Assembly (NCBI GenBank): GCA_032718475.1
Contig: JAUCBJ010006932.1
Coordinates: 1-64,000, forward strand
DNA: 64,000 nucleotides
Origin: Nemertoderma westbladi
Lineage: Eukaryota > Xenacoelomorpha > Nemertodermatida > Nemertodermatidae
Reading direction: 5' to 3'
Under the pieces are notes generated by a model. That model was not told the origin of the DNA. It ran no database searches and was given only the letters and a program-made list of their open reading frames with translations. How positions within the stretch are numbered: the first letter of the stretch is position 1; the number at the start of each line of letters is the position of its first letter. The position numbers and the translations under genes are program-made. This document shows positions 52,803-63,035 of the stretch, piece after piece.

Positions 52803-55800
52803 TAGTACTACTAGTATCGGCATGCTGCATTGCAGCTGCATTTTTAAGAATGCTGTGCCGGCTTGTCAACAAAATTGCACCGCCACAACTCCCTATCACC
52901 CATGACATTTGCTAGATCATCCGCATCTTTAAGGCCAGTGTCCTTTAAGATGCGTCTCAAGAAAGTCATGGGCTGTCCACCATGCTTATTCACTCCATGG
53001 GGCTGCCAAAGTACAAGATTATGCACTGGCTGGTCCTCACGGCGAAAGCAATGTCCTGCAAAGCGGAGGCGATTTTGTTCTAGTGTCAAGCTTGGGGGAA
53101 CCAATGAGACACCTCCAATGTTATATAGTGTCTGGTTGGAGATGTGTGCATTGTACTTGACACAATGAACCCGGCGTAGCATTCTTGTGAATGTGCCATC
53201 CAGAGATTTGGTGTCCTCAGCAGTTAGAGCCCAGCATGGACTCCCGTAGAGGAGTACTGGAACTACTGCTGCTCTAAATAATCGGACCTTAATTTTCCGA
53301 TTAATTCTCGGTGACTTCCAAATCCTGGAAAGCCTATTCAAGGCTGCCCATGCCTTTCCCTTACGTATTCGAAGGTCCTCACCTGACTTCCGGATCCATG
53401 ATCCCAGGTAACAGAAGTCGTCCACATGCTCAAGCATACCATCCTTTGAGCTTATGCTCATCCGATCAGAGACTTGCTGAGGACTTTCAAAGTTAACTGT
53501 CAGAATTTTGGTCTTTCTGGAGTTAATAAAAAGACCAACACTAGAAGCAGCATGTTCTAATGAGCTGAGGAGCCGTTGGGCGCCCTCTAATGATTCTGAG
53601 AGTACTCCTAAGTCATCAGCAAAGTCTAGATCAGTTAGGTACTTGGCAGGATTTCCTCGACTTCTGGAGCCAGTTGGTGGAGTTATCATCACCCCATCAT
53701 CATTATGATGATCTAAGGACATGCGTAGAACATAATCAACCACAATAATGAACAAGAATGGTGCAAGTGTGTCTCCTTGGAGGACGCCCCATAACACTTC
53801 AAATGGTTCTGTGTCACCGTCAACAGTAGACACAAATGTTGTCGAACCATCGTATACTGATCTGATTGCTGCAATAATTTCATCAGGAATCCCATATAAT
53901 GAAAGTATGCTGAACATACGTGAGCGAGAGACTGAATCAAAGGCCTTGAAGAAGTCAACAAAGATAACAGCCAGATGCCTGTCTTTCTTTTTTGATAATT
54001 CTTCAATTATCCTTCTAAGTGCCAAAATGGGCTCCATGGTCCCACGACCTTTACGGAACCCATTCTGATTTCCACGGAGCAGTCTCTCAATGGGATCCCT
54101 GATGCGATTTAATAGAATCCTATTGTATAGCTTTGCAGCAATCGAGATCAATGAGATTCCCCGAAAAGAACCATAGAGTGTTAGGTTGCCCTTCTTGGGA
54201 ACTGGCACCAACTTATTTGTTTTCATTTCTTGTGGGACTCTTGTTGTACGGTACATGTCTACTATGATGGGATAGATGAGCTTTAAACACTCAGGTATTT
54301 TAAAGACCTCAGGGGGAACACCATCTACTCCACTGGCACGATTGGTCTTAATGCTCTTTGCAGCAGCCTTCACTTCTGCAAAGGAGATATCGCCAATGGG
54401 AATATCTGGGAGTACAGACTCAGACACCTTTACTTCTATAAAGTTATCAGGCAATACCCTGTCATTATTGAGGAGCTTTTCAAAGTGGGCTTTCCAACCA
54501 TTGAGGCGATCGGCTGGTGATTCAGCCTTAACCTTGGTGGTTGGTTGGCTTTTCCGCCCAGTAAGCAGATTGATCGATTTCCATGCCTGGGATGATTGCC
54601 TGCTGTCGTCAGCATCATTGATGGCATCAACCTGTTGGTTTATTAGCTCCTGTAGATTAACAGAGTACTGCCTGTTCAGGGACCTAGATGCAGCCTTAAC
54701 TGCATTCTTGGCCGCTGTAGTCTGTTTGAGTCGGGACTCTTTCTGCGCCTTAAGAAGGTCATTTCGGCACTTTTGAATTTTGTTGTCAGTCCAGGGGGCC
54801 CTTTTCCTGTTTCGAGGGTATACAGGAACTGTTTCTGCAGCTGCTAACTTAACTGCTTCTGTAAAGGCAGTATAGCCCTCACAGTGATCTGCCGCCTCAG
54901 AGGCAAGAGCCTCATACCTGTTGCTCAGCTGTAGTGTGAAGCTGGATCTCACACTTGGCTGTTGCAACAGAGAGGACCAGTCATGCCGTGGCAAGGCAGA
55001 TTTCGTTGTTCTGCTAGCACGCAGACTAAGTCTTACCTTAGCCACAATAAGGCGGTGATCACTGGAGAAGGGTCGAAGTGTAAATGCATTACAGTCTTGT
55101 ATAGAGCTCCTGTATTTCCTACGAAACAGAATATGGTCTATCTGGGACTTGTGACCACTGGGTCCACTATGAGTCCATAGCTTTCCAGTTCGCTTCTTGA
55201 ACTGGGTTCCAGCCGAAAACAATCCATTTCCAGAGATAAAATCCTGAAGATGGACAGAATTTCGGTTAACACTATTGCTATAGACCCAGGGCGATGTAGG
55301 TGATTGATGCAGACTTGCATTAAAGTCTCCCAGGAATGTTAAGAATGCATGCTGATCCACTCCATCAGTAGCTGCTTGTAGATTGTGGTAGAAATTTTCC
55401 ACCTCCTCTACAGGGGCAACACTAGTTGGAGAGTAGCACACAATCAGAACCACCTTAGGAAACTTCTTAGCCAGTCTTCCAGAACATGAGAAGTGGCAAC
55501 GGATGATGCGGTTAGAGATTTGGTCTATTTTGTCCAATGCTGCATGTGCAGTTGGATTCATCAATAACCCAATTCCACCATTGCCACTATCATCTGCTGA
55601 CGCGAGGGCGAGTCGCCAACCGCCCCCCATGTCCTTAATCAGAACCTCATCAGTCTGTCCAGTCTGCATTCGGTGCTCTTGAACACCCACTGCGCTAAGA
55701 GAAAGCTTATCTGCCAAGGCAGTCAGCTCACCTTGTCGCATTGGGGACCCGAGTGTTAGGGTGTTTACTGAGGCTAGTCTAGTGACTTGCCTCAGATTCA

Positions 55801-56224
55801 CCAATGGCTTTGTTGGTCGGGGTGGAACATGAGAGTAGCCTCCAACTCCAGAATCCCTCTCCCCATCACAATCTGGCCTCCCTGGTGACCCAGGGTTTGG
55901 GCCAGAAAGGTCATCAGGAAAGGGACTCAAAGAATTGTTGACTGCTCTCTCTCCAGTAGGGGGTGAGACAGGCAGCCGGTCAGGAGTTAACTGACGCCTG
56001 TGAGGCCGATTGTGTCCGGTAATTCCACTGGCCTCTAGTGGCCGGACCTCCGCATTGCTAATGTAATCCATAGTGGGGGTTGGGGGTGCTTTTTTGCCGA
56101 GTCAGCTCTCGGGGCAAATACCACACCCTGGTTTGCCATTCCACAGGGTGGGTGTCGCAATGGAGTCAGATATGAGGCCCATCACCCATATCTACTCTGG
56201 CGCACATGACCCACCATTGGCTGT
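52803..56224 (-). mobile_element. Non-LTR retrotransposon, family 1, coding-complete (RTE-like)
   Basis: 3422 bp bounded by an 18-bp target duplication. It has a single long ORF, a 3' UTR of only about 40 bp and a 3' end made of TAGTA-type repeats (GCCGATACTAGTAGTACTA on the minus strand), with no poly(A). One ORF with an endonuclease, a very short 3' UTR and a microsatellite tail suggest the RTE group, but the clade was not tested. Four partial copies of the family occur at 21157-23340, 27557-28604, 62202-62695 and 63315-63815. The decayed copy at 21-23 kb seems to extend further 5', so this copy may be slightly 5'-truncated in its UTR. Confidence 0.93.
52844..56071 (-). CDS. Family 1 retrotransposon protein: apurinic-type endonuclease and reverse transcriptase
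   Basis: 1075 aa with an ATG start (MDYISNAEVRPLE). A proline/serine-rich N-terminal segment covers about 1-100. The endonuclease runs from about 105 to 345 with GVQEHRMQ, GDFNASL near 248 and SDHRLIV near 337. A basic linker with KRAPWTDNKIQKCRNDL follows. RT has KSIKTNRASGVDGVPPEV, GSFRGISLISIAAKLYNRI, FVDFFKAFDSVSRSR near 704, GVLQGDTLAPFLF and the catalytic FADD near 816. A C-terminal Cys/His-containing tail has RLRFAGHCFRREDQPVHNLVLW. There is no stop or frameshift, so this copy may be active. It nicks target DNA and copies its own RNA at the nick. Confidence 0.95.
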   Translation of the reverse strand: MDYISNAEVRPLEASGITGHNRPHRRQLTPDRLPVSPPTGERAVNNSLSPFPDDLSGPNPGSPGRPDCDGERDSGVGGYSHVPPRPTKPLVNLRQVTRLASVNTLTLGSPMRQGELTALADKLSLSAVGVQEHRMQTGQTDEVLIKDMGGGWRLALASADDSGNGGIGLLMNPTAHAALDKIDQISNRIIRCHFSCSGRLAKKFPKVVLIVCYSPTSVAPVEEVENFYHNLQAATDGVDQHAFLTFLGDFNASLHQSPTSPWVYSNSVNRNSVHLQDFISGNGLFSAGTQFKKRTGKLWTHSGPSGHKSQIDHILFRRKYRSSIQDCNAFTLRPFSSDHRLIVAKVRLSLRASRTTKSALPRHDWSSLLQQPSVRSSFTLQLSNRYEALASEAADHCEGYTAFTEAVKLAAAETVPVYPRNRKRAPWTDNKIQKCRNDLLKAQKESRLKQTTAAKNAVKAASRSLNRQYSVNLQELINQQVDAINDADDSRQSSQAWKSINLLTGRKSQPTTKVKAESPADRLNGWKAHFEKLLNNDRVLPDNFIEVKVSESVLPDIPIGDISFAEVKAAAKSIKTNRASGVDGVPPEVFKIPECLKLIYPIIVDMYRTTRVPQEMKTNKLVPVPKKGNLTLYGSFRGISLISIAAKLYNRILLNRIRDPIERLLRGNQNGFRKGRGTMEPILALRRIIEELSKKKDRHLAVIFVDFFKAFDSVSRSRMFSILSLYGIPDEIIAAIRSVYDGSTTFVSTVDGDTEPFEVLWGVLQGDTLAPFLFIIVVDYVLRMSLDHHNDDGVMITPPTGSRSRGNPAKYLTDLDFADDLGVLSESLEGAQRLLSSLEHAASSVGLFINSRKTKILTVNFESPQQVSDRMSISSKDGMLEHVDDFCYLGSWIRKSGEDLRIRKGKAWAALNRLSRIWKSPRINRKIKVRLFRAAVVPVLLYGSPCWALTAEDTKSLDGTFTRMLRRVHCVKYNAHISNQTLYNIGGVSLVPPSLTLEQNRLRFAGHCFRREDQPVHNLVLWQPHGVNKHGGQPMTFLRRILKDTGLKDADDLANVMGDRELWRCNFVDKPAQHS

Positions 56225-56242
56225 AGAACGCAACAAGCCAAC
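56225..56242. repeat. Target-site duplication of the family 1 element, right copy
   Basis: agaacgcaacaagccaac, an exact match to 52785-52802. Confidence 0.92.
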
Positions 56243-56372
56243 AGCCAAATATAAGGACATTTACAACGCGCTGTTTTTAAATTGTATCCTAAATAACATC
56301 AACTCAGAAAACCACGTAAGCCCCGAATGTATCCTTGATTTTTATGGCATCGAAAAATCAACCACACAATAA
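56243..56372 (+). pseudogene. Right part of the unknown reading frame split by the family 1 insertion
   Basis: About 42 codons with YKDIYNALFLNCILNNINS and SPECILDFYGIEKSTTQ, then TAA. It is in phase with 52600-52784 once the element and one duplication are set aside. It is not recognised. The composition looks protein-like, not random. Confidence 0.45.
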
Positions 56373-57040
56373 TAACTCATGACTAGGTACACACAGAGCT
56401 AACTATCACCATGGTAACCACCACACATATATGACAACCACTTGGTTACTTTTTACCTCTTTTATTTATTGTTGGTACTGATTTGATTTATTTTTACTTT
56501 CATGGTTTTATTAATAATTATAGCCTGCCGGGGCGTAAGCCAATTGATTTGATTGTTTGATTTCGATTGATTTGTACTGATTTGATTTATTTTTACTTTC
56601 ATGGTTTTATTAATAATTATAGCCTGCCGGGGCGTAAGCCGTGCAAATGAATGAATGGATGCCAGTCAGCCAAGCAAGGGAAATTTTAAACTTATGGGGA
56701 ATAAAGCTTGCATAGTTGGTGTATAGGCCTGTGAATGTTGGTATATGGTGTATATAGACATTAACAGAGAGTGTTGTTGCACCTAGAAATTGTAACATTG
56801 AGAATTGACAAGCAATTGTCATGTTCTATAATTCTTTAATTTTTACACACAAAAACACTATTTCTGTTTAAAAAAAAAGTAAACAAAAAATAATAAAAAG
56901 GGAATTTTTTTGCTAACTTCAACTACGTTGAGGAACCATTGGTCCTGGAATTTTTTCATATTGTACATTTTACACTAATTCCTCCAATACATATAAATTT
57001 TACAATTTTAATTTGTTTATGAATTAATTCTACATCAAAA
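56373..57040. other. Intergenic, upstream of the aerolysin-like gene
   Basis: AT-rich and non-coding. It contains a 67-bp direct repeat (listed separately) and, close to the gene, A/T-rich stretches that could hold a promoter. No TATA box could be assigned with confidence. Confidence 0.45.
56475..56640. repeat. 67-bp direct repeat, two copies 99 bp apart
   Basis: 56475-56541 and 56574-56640 both run from GTACTGATTTGATTTATTTT to AGCCTGCCGGGGCGTAAGCC, apparently without a mismatch. The 32-bp spacer is built of GATTTGATT-like units, so this looks like a local duplication. Confidence 0.85.
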
Positions 57041-58364
57041 ATGCTTCGCCTCTCTTTACTGCTTATTCTGTCTCTTATGCGATATGAATTAGCCCACAGT
57101 AGTATCACAGCAGTAAGGTTCAGTGATGAATACCAGGGTGCTGCTGGCTGGATGGTAATGACTAATCTTAGTCAGTTATGGAGATTTCAAGTCGGTTATA
57201 ACCCGAATAACATAAAGAACCCGATAGTTCAAGGCGATGAGTTCATTGTATTGCAACATGGGAGGAATTATTTAACGGTGGCTGATGATGGTACTGTAAA
57301 CCTCAATGCCACCAAGGTTACTAGACGAGAACTATTTCAGCCTATATTACATTGGAAATTAGATCCGGGACTGTACTATTATATGCCTTTTATCGTTTTT
57401 AAAACCTGGGAGAACAAGGTTTTGACACATCATGTTCGTAAAAATGAAATAGTATCCAGTGATCCAATAGATGCAAGTATATACGACACCCCTCACTTAT
57501 TCCTAATAAAATTCAATTATCCAAATGAGAATAAGATATATTTAGCGACGAAAGACACACGTGACAATAATTATCATCCCATTAAAATTGTTTCAAACAA
57601 TTCTCTCACTGCGTGGCGTCCGAGGTATGAAAGGAGTGAGGAAGAGAATGTTGAATGGACTCTTGGTAAAGCCGAACCAAACACGGCCATATTCACCAGC
57701 TCTCTGAAGAAAGGCCCTAAGGTAACATTAACTCTAGGCAATTATTTTTTCCCACTTATTTCTTTTTTTTTTCAAAAAAAAATAATAGAGAGATAAAAAT
57801 TCTAAAGCAAAATTAAGTTATTTCTCAATTTTTACAATAATTTTCTCTTTTGATACCGAATCAATGGTTTTTTAAGAACAGTTTTTCACTTGAAAAAATA
57901 AGTGGGAAAAAAATATCCTAGAGAAATGGATTCCTTAGGATCACTGGACACCTGTTGGTACGTGGGAACGTGTGATGATATTCGATAACAGTAGATCCTC
58001 GACAACCAATGTAGCCGTTTACACTAAAACTGTAGGAGTGAATGTAAAAGATACAAATACAACCAAAAGTACCACCAGCGAAACGCATCGTCGTACGGAA
58101 GTTGAGGGGACGGATCTGTGGCTTTTCAAAAAGCTGAAAACAACTATAACAGAGAAATTGAAAGTTAATATTGAAGAAAGCTTTTCATCTCTGACCAACA
58201 CTAAAGAAACGTCCATGGCAATCTGGACAAAGATACCACCACATGTACATGTTGAGTGCAGTCAGATTGTAGGAAGATATGGGCCCATCACGATTAAAGC
58301 TAACTACTACAAGTGTGTCGATATAGCTGAGAAGATGTCAGAACACGTTGACTCGAAAAAGTAA
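57041..58364 (+). CDS. Secreted aerolysin/ETX-MTX2-like beta-pore-forming protein, two exons
   Basis: Probable host gene. Exon 1 (57041-57721) begins MLRLSLLLILSLMRYELAHS, a clear signal peptide. Then comes a beta-rich region with YQGAAGWMVMTNLSQLWRF and GDEFIVLQHGRNYLTVADDG, a pattern compatible with a beta-trefoil or other binding domain. A 217-bp phase-0 intron follows (57722-57938: GTAACA at the donor, CCTTAG at the acceptor). Exon 2 (57939-58364) starts DHWTPVGTWERV. It has long serine/threonine-rich alternating stretches (TTNVAVYTKTVGVNV, TITEKLKVNIEESFSSLTN) typical of the membrane-insertion hairpin of aerolysin-fold proteins, and ends with YGPITIKANYYKCVDI. The total is about 368 residues. 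Such animal proteins serve in defence, digestion or venom. The family call rests on pattern, so 'aerolysin-like' is probable and the exact subfamily unknown. Confidence 0.6.
57722..57938 (+). other. Predicted intron of the aerolysin-like gene
   Basis: The donor AAG|GTAACA and the acceptor TTCCTTAG|GATCAC keep the reading frame (phase 0). The interval has in-frame stops in the exon 1 frame and inverted A/T-rich segments (AATTATTTTTTCCCACTTATT near 57740 against AATAAGTGGGAAAAAAAT near 57897) that could pair within the intron. Confidence 0.6.
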
Positions 58365-59400
58365 ACGAAAATTATGATAAAATTAAATTAACATAATTAA
58401 TTGTATTATATTTTATTGTGGGGAATAAGTATGTTTTACCCTTTTTTGGAAAACACTATTGCGTTTTTAATTATATGAAGCTAAATTTATTTTTATGCCA
58501 TCCCAATTATACATTTTTGTGTTTTGTATCATTTTACCTAACTCTAAAGTAACAAATTAAATTTGAGTTAAAATTCGCAGAGTATTTTGGTTTTGAAACA
58601 AATTTTTAATTTCATTTCTAAACTAATAATAATAATATATTCAAAGTCTCTCTCTCTATTATTCAGAACTTCAACAGCGAATAGATGCTAAATTAACCAA
58701 ATTAACCAAATTAACCAGAAATTAAAATGGAATTCAAATGAAGTGGATGAAAATTTTCGCAATTTTCTGGCACTGTTCCTTCATTCAACCATAATAAATA
58801 CACCATGATGGATGGGTCGCATCTGGTGGTCACAAAGTAATCTAAATTTAAACTAAATTTCATTCGAAGTAGTATGACTGATTACCTGTCAAAACTAGCT
58901 AGTGTGAACTAAAAAAAGGGTAAAACATCTTCAAAGTGTTTCAATATGATCATAATGTAATAGATCCGGTTGTGGGTACCTGTTTGGGATTGGTTAATTA
59001 ATTAATGTGATAATTTACTGCATATAATTACATACGTTTTACATAAATTGGGATGAAGGCTTTCTGCTGGGCCAGGATATGGACTCCCATGTATGCACAG
59101 TGTATATATGGCTGACTGTGAGATATGGGTGCGAAATGTTGTGTTGTGTTATTGTTGTTGCTGTGTGCGAAACTAAATTGCAACAACTACAGTATGCCGA
59201 ATCGGTAAGCCTGGAAGGATCTCATTTCCACTGTCCGAGATCGCTTTACATGTAGTAGTAGTTTACTAAGCACTGCCAGCACGACGCATTCGCCCATCCA
59301 TTCGAGAGTATGCCTCACTGCCTGAAAGCACCCACATCAGAGGAAGGTAAGACTTTGTTCGATGCCCTTGCCCGCAGTAATACCTTAGATCAGGGTAAAG
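58365..59400. other. AT-rich intergenic region
   Basis: No gene seen. Three units of AAATTAACC occur at 58690-58717. The sequence near 59150-59400 becomes GC-richer and may already be part of the gypsy LTR that ends at 59763. Confidence 0.4.
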
Positions 59401-59763
59401 CGTGACACCGTCCTGGGACGCCGTAAAATTTAGAATCAAATATCTCAGATTCAGACAGGAAAAACCCCGGATTCAGACAGGAAAAACCCCGGTCAACTTG
59501 TATCTCCTACAGGTGCGAGCTGTTGCTGTTTGTCGGTACGCACAAGTACACTTAGGTGCGAATAGCACGCTCTATAATTTGGTGATTTGCAGTACTGACA
59601 GTACTGTAGCGTCTACTCGATGGCTTACCTATCGTTCAGACACTTAACTTGTTTCCTTGAGTATTACGTATTCTAGAACATATAAAACACAACAATGTTT
59701 AACAATAATAAAATATCTCACTAGTACGTTAGTTATTTATATGTGGAATTTACATCCCCCACA
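59401..59763 (+). mobile_element. End of a Ty3/gypsy (mag-type) 5' LTR
   Basis: The sequence ending in CCCCCACA directly precedes a primer-binding site, so it should be the 3' end of an LTR. AATAAA-like motifs occur near 59706. A perfect 22-bp tandem duplication lies at 59449-59492 (unit starts ATTCAGACAGG, ends AACCCCGG). The LTR's left end could not be defined, because no second LTR is present. Confidence 0.5.
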
Positions 59764-59780
59764 TTGGTGACCCGGACGTT
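59764..59780 (+). promoter_or_regulatory. Gypsy primer-binding site
   Basis: TTGGTGACCCGGACGTT follows the LTR end (ACA). Mag-type gypsy elements carry a very similar TTGGTGACCCCGACGTGA here, complementary to a tRNA 3' end. Confidence 0.8.
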
Positions 59781-59802
59781 AGATTAATTACCTAACTTAA
59801 TA

Positions 59803-60575
59803 ATGAACAATTTGCCTGATAACATTAATGAGGCGGCAGCCGGTGCATTCGACTATGGACGTTTGGTACATGATCTCCACGCCCTTCAACTTGGAAATCC
59901 ACTGGTCAATGCTGCTCCTGCCATATCAACAGTCGCTGTGAAACTCCCTTCTTTCTTGACCGCGCAACCCGAGGTTTGGTTCAAGCAAGTGGAATCTCAG
60001 TTAGATTTAAAAGGAATTACGGCAGACCTCACTAAATACAACTATGTAATCCATGCCCTTGATAACACCGTATCAACTGAAATTGGTGAATTCATCTTGA
60101 ACCCACCAGAAGCTAACAGATATGAAGCTCTGAAAACTATACTCCTCAAAACGTATGGGCATACAGAACAACAAAAAGGAGCCAAGTTACTAGCAATGAA
60201 TTGCCTGGGTGATTGCCACCCATCTTTTCTACTACGATACATATAGATATATATAGATTAGTTCCTGCTGACACCTACCGGGGGTATACATTCCATAGTC
60301 TATTCCTACAACATCTACCTGAAACAGTCCGCATCGCCCTGGCCAGAGACCCTCCTACGGACATTGAAGAACTTGCATTTGCCACTGACTCTATCATAGA
60401 GGCCCAAGGTAAAACTCATTATCGTGGTATAGCTGCAGTGGAAATTGATGCCATAGGTAGACAACAAAAATGCACCCAACAGCGTCAGAGCCAAAGGAAT
60501 GCACCTCCCACTCAACTACCTCATGTAAACCGCCAATCCTGCAACACAAGCGATGGGATCCCCTCCTCTTGTTGA
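59803..60575 (+). pseudogene. Ty3/gypsy (mag-type) gag, broken
   Basis: The first part (59803-60246) starts at ATG (MNNLPDNINEA) and has VKLPSFLTAQPEVWFKQVE, GITADLTKYNYVIHALD and FILNPPEANRYEALK, the standard mag-type gag core. The frame ends in a stop within a damaged segment around 60240, and gag similarity resumes in another frame at about 60270 with LFLQHLPETVRIALARDP and ELAFATDSIIEAQ. The zinc knuckle and pol are absent: sequence identity changes before 60690. This is a 5' fragment of a dead element. Confidence 0.85.
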
Positions 60576-60685
60576 CTACTCATTGGAACGAGAACCCGAC
60601 CCCATGTCATACATACCCCCCATGTGCCGAACAAGAACTGGAAGATTAAGTAAACCTCCAACTCGTTTGATCTTGTAACGTTTGA

Positions 60686-62049
60686 TTTTGATTGATAATT
60701 CCATTAATTAAGGATAAACTTGGCGATGCGGCGAGTTCGTCAAACTACCGCGCAATTGCAATATCGTCACTGATCCTGAAGACGTTTGAGTGGGTCATGG
60801 TTTTGTCTTCAGTTTCAAACTTCAGTTTGGGTTTCAAAAAGGTTCGAGTACGACGTCATGTAGTTGGGCAGCTAGTGAGGTGATCTCGTTCTATTCCCGA
60901 TTCTCTACGCCGGTGTATGGTTGTTTCCTGGATTTATCTAAGGCGTTTGATATGGTCAACTGGGTTTCACTGTTACTGGAATTGATTAAGAAAGGTTTCT
61001 CCTTGTTATTCCTTAGAATGTTGCTATTCATGTACCGCGGGCAAATGTGTTGTGTTAGATGGGGTTCATCATCCTCTGAAGAGTTCCCTATTATTAATGG
61101 TGTGTGGCAGGGGTTGGTGGCTTCACCGCTACTTTTTTGTGTAATTTTAAATACACTTGTTGTGCGTCTTAGGGATTCTAGAATTGGGTGCCACATTGGA
61201 TCTAGGTATTTTGGGGTTTTAGTGTATGCAAACGACATTTTACTATTGTCTCCGTCTATTGCTGGTTTACAGAAAATATTAAATATATGTAGTAATTTTG
61301 CAGGCGAAAACAATGTCTTTTAGTACCAACACGGACCCAAACAAAAGCAAAAGTAAGTGCATTCCTTTCGGTTTTTCTTGGTCACCTCCTAACTGTAATG
61401 TAATGTTTTACTTAACAATACAGTATTGCCGTGGGTTAAACAGGCAACACACTTAGGTAATGTTTTTCATTTCAGTGGTAAATTTGGCGCAGACATTACA
61501 GTTAAACGTGGTAAATTTATAGGTAAATTGGTGAGCTTACGTAGGGAATTCTATTTTTCACATCCACATTGTTTATCAGTTTTGCAGCGTATTTACTGTA
61601 CTAGATTTTATGGCAGTACTCTGTAGGATCTTTGGTCAGATGATGTTGTACGTTTAATGACATCATGGCAAATTAAGGTACGTTTGGTGTGGGGATTACC
61701 GGTAAATACCTATCGCTACATAGTTGAGGGTATTGTGCCTTTTGTACATCCATACAGTATGTTATGTAGTAGATTTGTAACGTTTGCCCAGTCTCTATTA
61801 TCTAGTAATAAACCTTCCTTATATTTTTTAGCTTCACTAAGTTTGTTTGATTGTCGTACAGTTTCTGGTGCTAATTTGCGGCGTATTTGTAGTAAATGTA
61901 ACGTAGATTTCAGTTCCGTGTCTAAACATGTTTGTAATTCAGTTACTTGGTACCCTGACAATAGTTCCAATTCAATAATTCCGCTTTGTAGAGAAATTGT
62001 AGATTATAAATTGTGTATGGGAAGTATGAAGTACAGATCAATCAAATAA
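60686..62049 (+). pseudogene. Reverse transcriptase relic of a second non-LTR family
   Basis: Pieces in several frames: SNYRAIAISSLILKTFEWV (60692-60883), FLDLSKAFDMVNW and GVWQGLVASPLLF and YANDILLLSPS (60790-61323), then VKQATHLGNVFHFSGKFG and WSDDVVRLMTSWQIKVRLVWGLP (61426-62049, with a TAG at 61624-61626). Motif order is that of CR1/Jockey-like RTs. The catalytic YADD has become YAND and the RQG of motif B is WQG, so the enzyme would be dead even without the frameshifts. It ends in SMKYRSIK and a stop, which may be the natural C-terminus. Confidence 0.85.
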
Positions 62050-62201
62050 AACCTCTACCGGTAAACTTATTATTAACAATATTATTTTAACCAAAGACAC
62101 GGAGCTGTACCAGTCACCGGTAGTCATGTGCAACAGTCACACCATAGGTCGACATACACTGCAGCACTGTACAGTAGTGCACTATTGCACTAACTGTACT
62201 A

Positions 62202-62695
62202 ACTTGAATAGGCTTTCCAGGATTTCGAAGTCACCGAGAATTAATCGGAAACTTAAGGTCCGATTATTTAGAGCAGCAGTAGTTCCAGTACTCCTCTATG
62301 GGACATTCACAAGATTGCTACGCCGGTTTTATTGTGAAGTACAATGCACACATCACCAACCAGACACTATAAAACATTGGAGGTGTCTCATTGGTTCCCC
62401 CAATCTTGACACTAAATCGCCTCTGCTTTGCAGGACATTGCTTTCGCCGTGAGGACCAGCCAGTGCATAATCTTGTACTTTGGCAGCCTCATGGAGTGAA
62501 TAAGCATGGTGGACAGCCCATGACTTTCTTGAGACGCATCTTAAATTTTGATGATGCGCTTGAAGATGCGGATAATCTAGCAAATGTCATGGGTGATAGG
62601 GAATTGTGGCGGCCCAATTTTGTCGACAAGCCGGCACAGCCTTCATAAAAATGCAGCTGCAATGCAGCATGCCGATACTAGTAGTAGTAGTAGTC
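62202..62695 (+). pseudogene. 5'-truncated, internally deleted copy of non-LTR family 1
   Basis: Matches the last part of the family 1 ORF from LNRLSRI through FAGHCFRREDQPVHNLVLW to the 3' end (CAGCATGCCGATACTAGTAGTAGTAGTAG). About 50 bp between LLYG and TFTR are missing, a TTTGATGATGCG insertion is present before EDADNLANVMGD, and frames change near 62390. It is not functional. Confidence 0.9.
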
Positions 62696-62699
62696 AGAC

Positions 62700-63035
62700 T
62701 GACTGTCAATTTCACAGACAATAAATAAGTAAGCACACCACATCACTATAATTTATGATATGGGGGTTTTCCTAGTCGCTGATTCCATTTTCAATGTCAA
62801 TTTTAATATTTGACTGAACCTAGAATGTCTGTTTGTCTGTTTTTATGTCTGTCTGTCTGTCAGTCAAAATATAAGGAGGCATGTCACCTGAATAAAATTT
62901 CAGATATGGGGGTTTTCCTAGTTGCTGATTTCATTTCTAATACATGTTTTAATGCTTGATGACATCTGGACTGTCTGTATGTCTATCTGTCTTTTTGTCT
63001 GTCTGTTTGTCTGTCTGTCTGACTTACTGTCTGAC
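62700..63035. repeat. Duplicated segment of about 147 bp with (TGTC)n tracts
   Basis: GATATGGGGGTTTTCCTAGT opens both halves (about 62757 and 62904), each followed about 70-80 bp later by TGTCTGT(T/C)TGTCTG tracts. A tandem duplication with simple-repeat growth. There is no gene. Confidence 0.7.

Noticed and set aside
52863-54776. Plus-strand ORFs of 60-166 codons across the family 1 element
   Set aside because: Antisense shadows of the intact 1075-codon ORF. The same shadows recur in every copy of the element.
57041-57796. Aerolysin-like ORF read as a single-exon gene ending at 57796
   Set aside because: After the GT donor the frame turns into F/I/K-rich low-complexity sequence, while a proper continuation follows a consensus acceptor at 57938.
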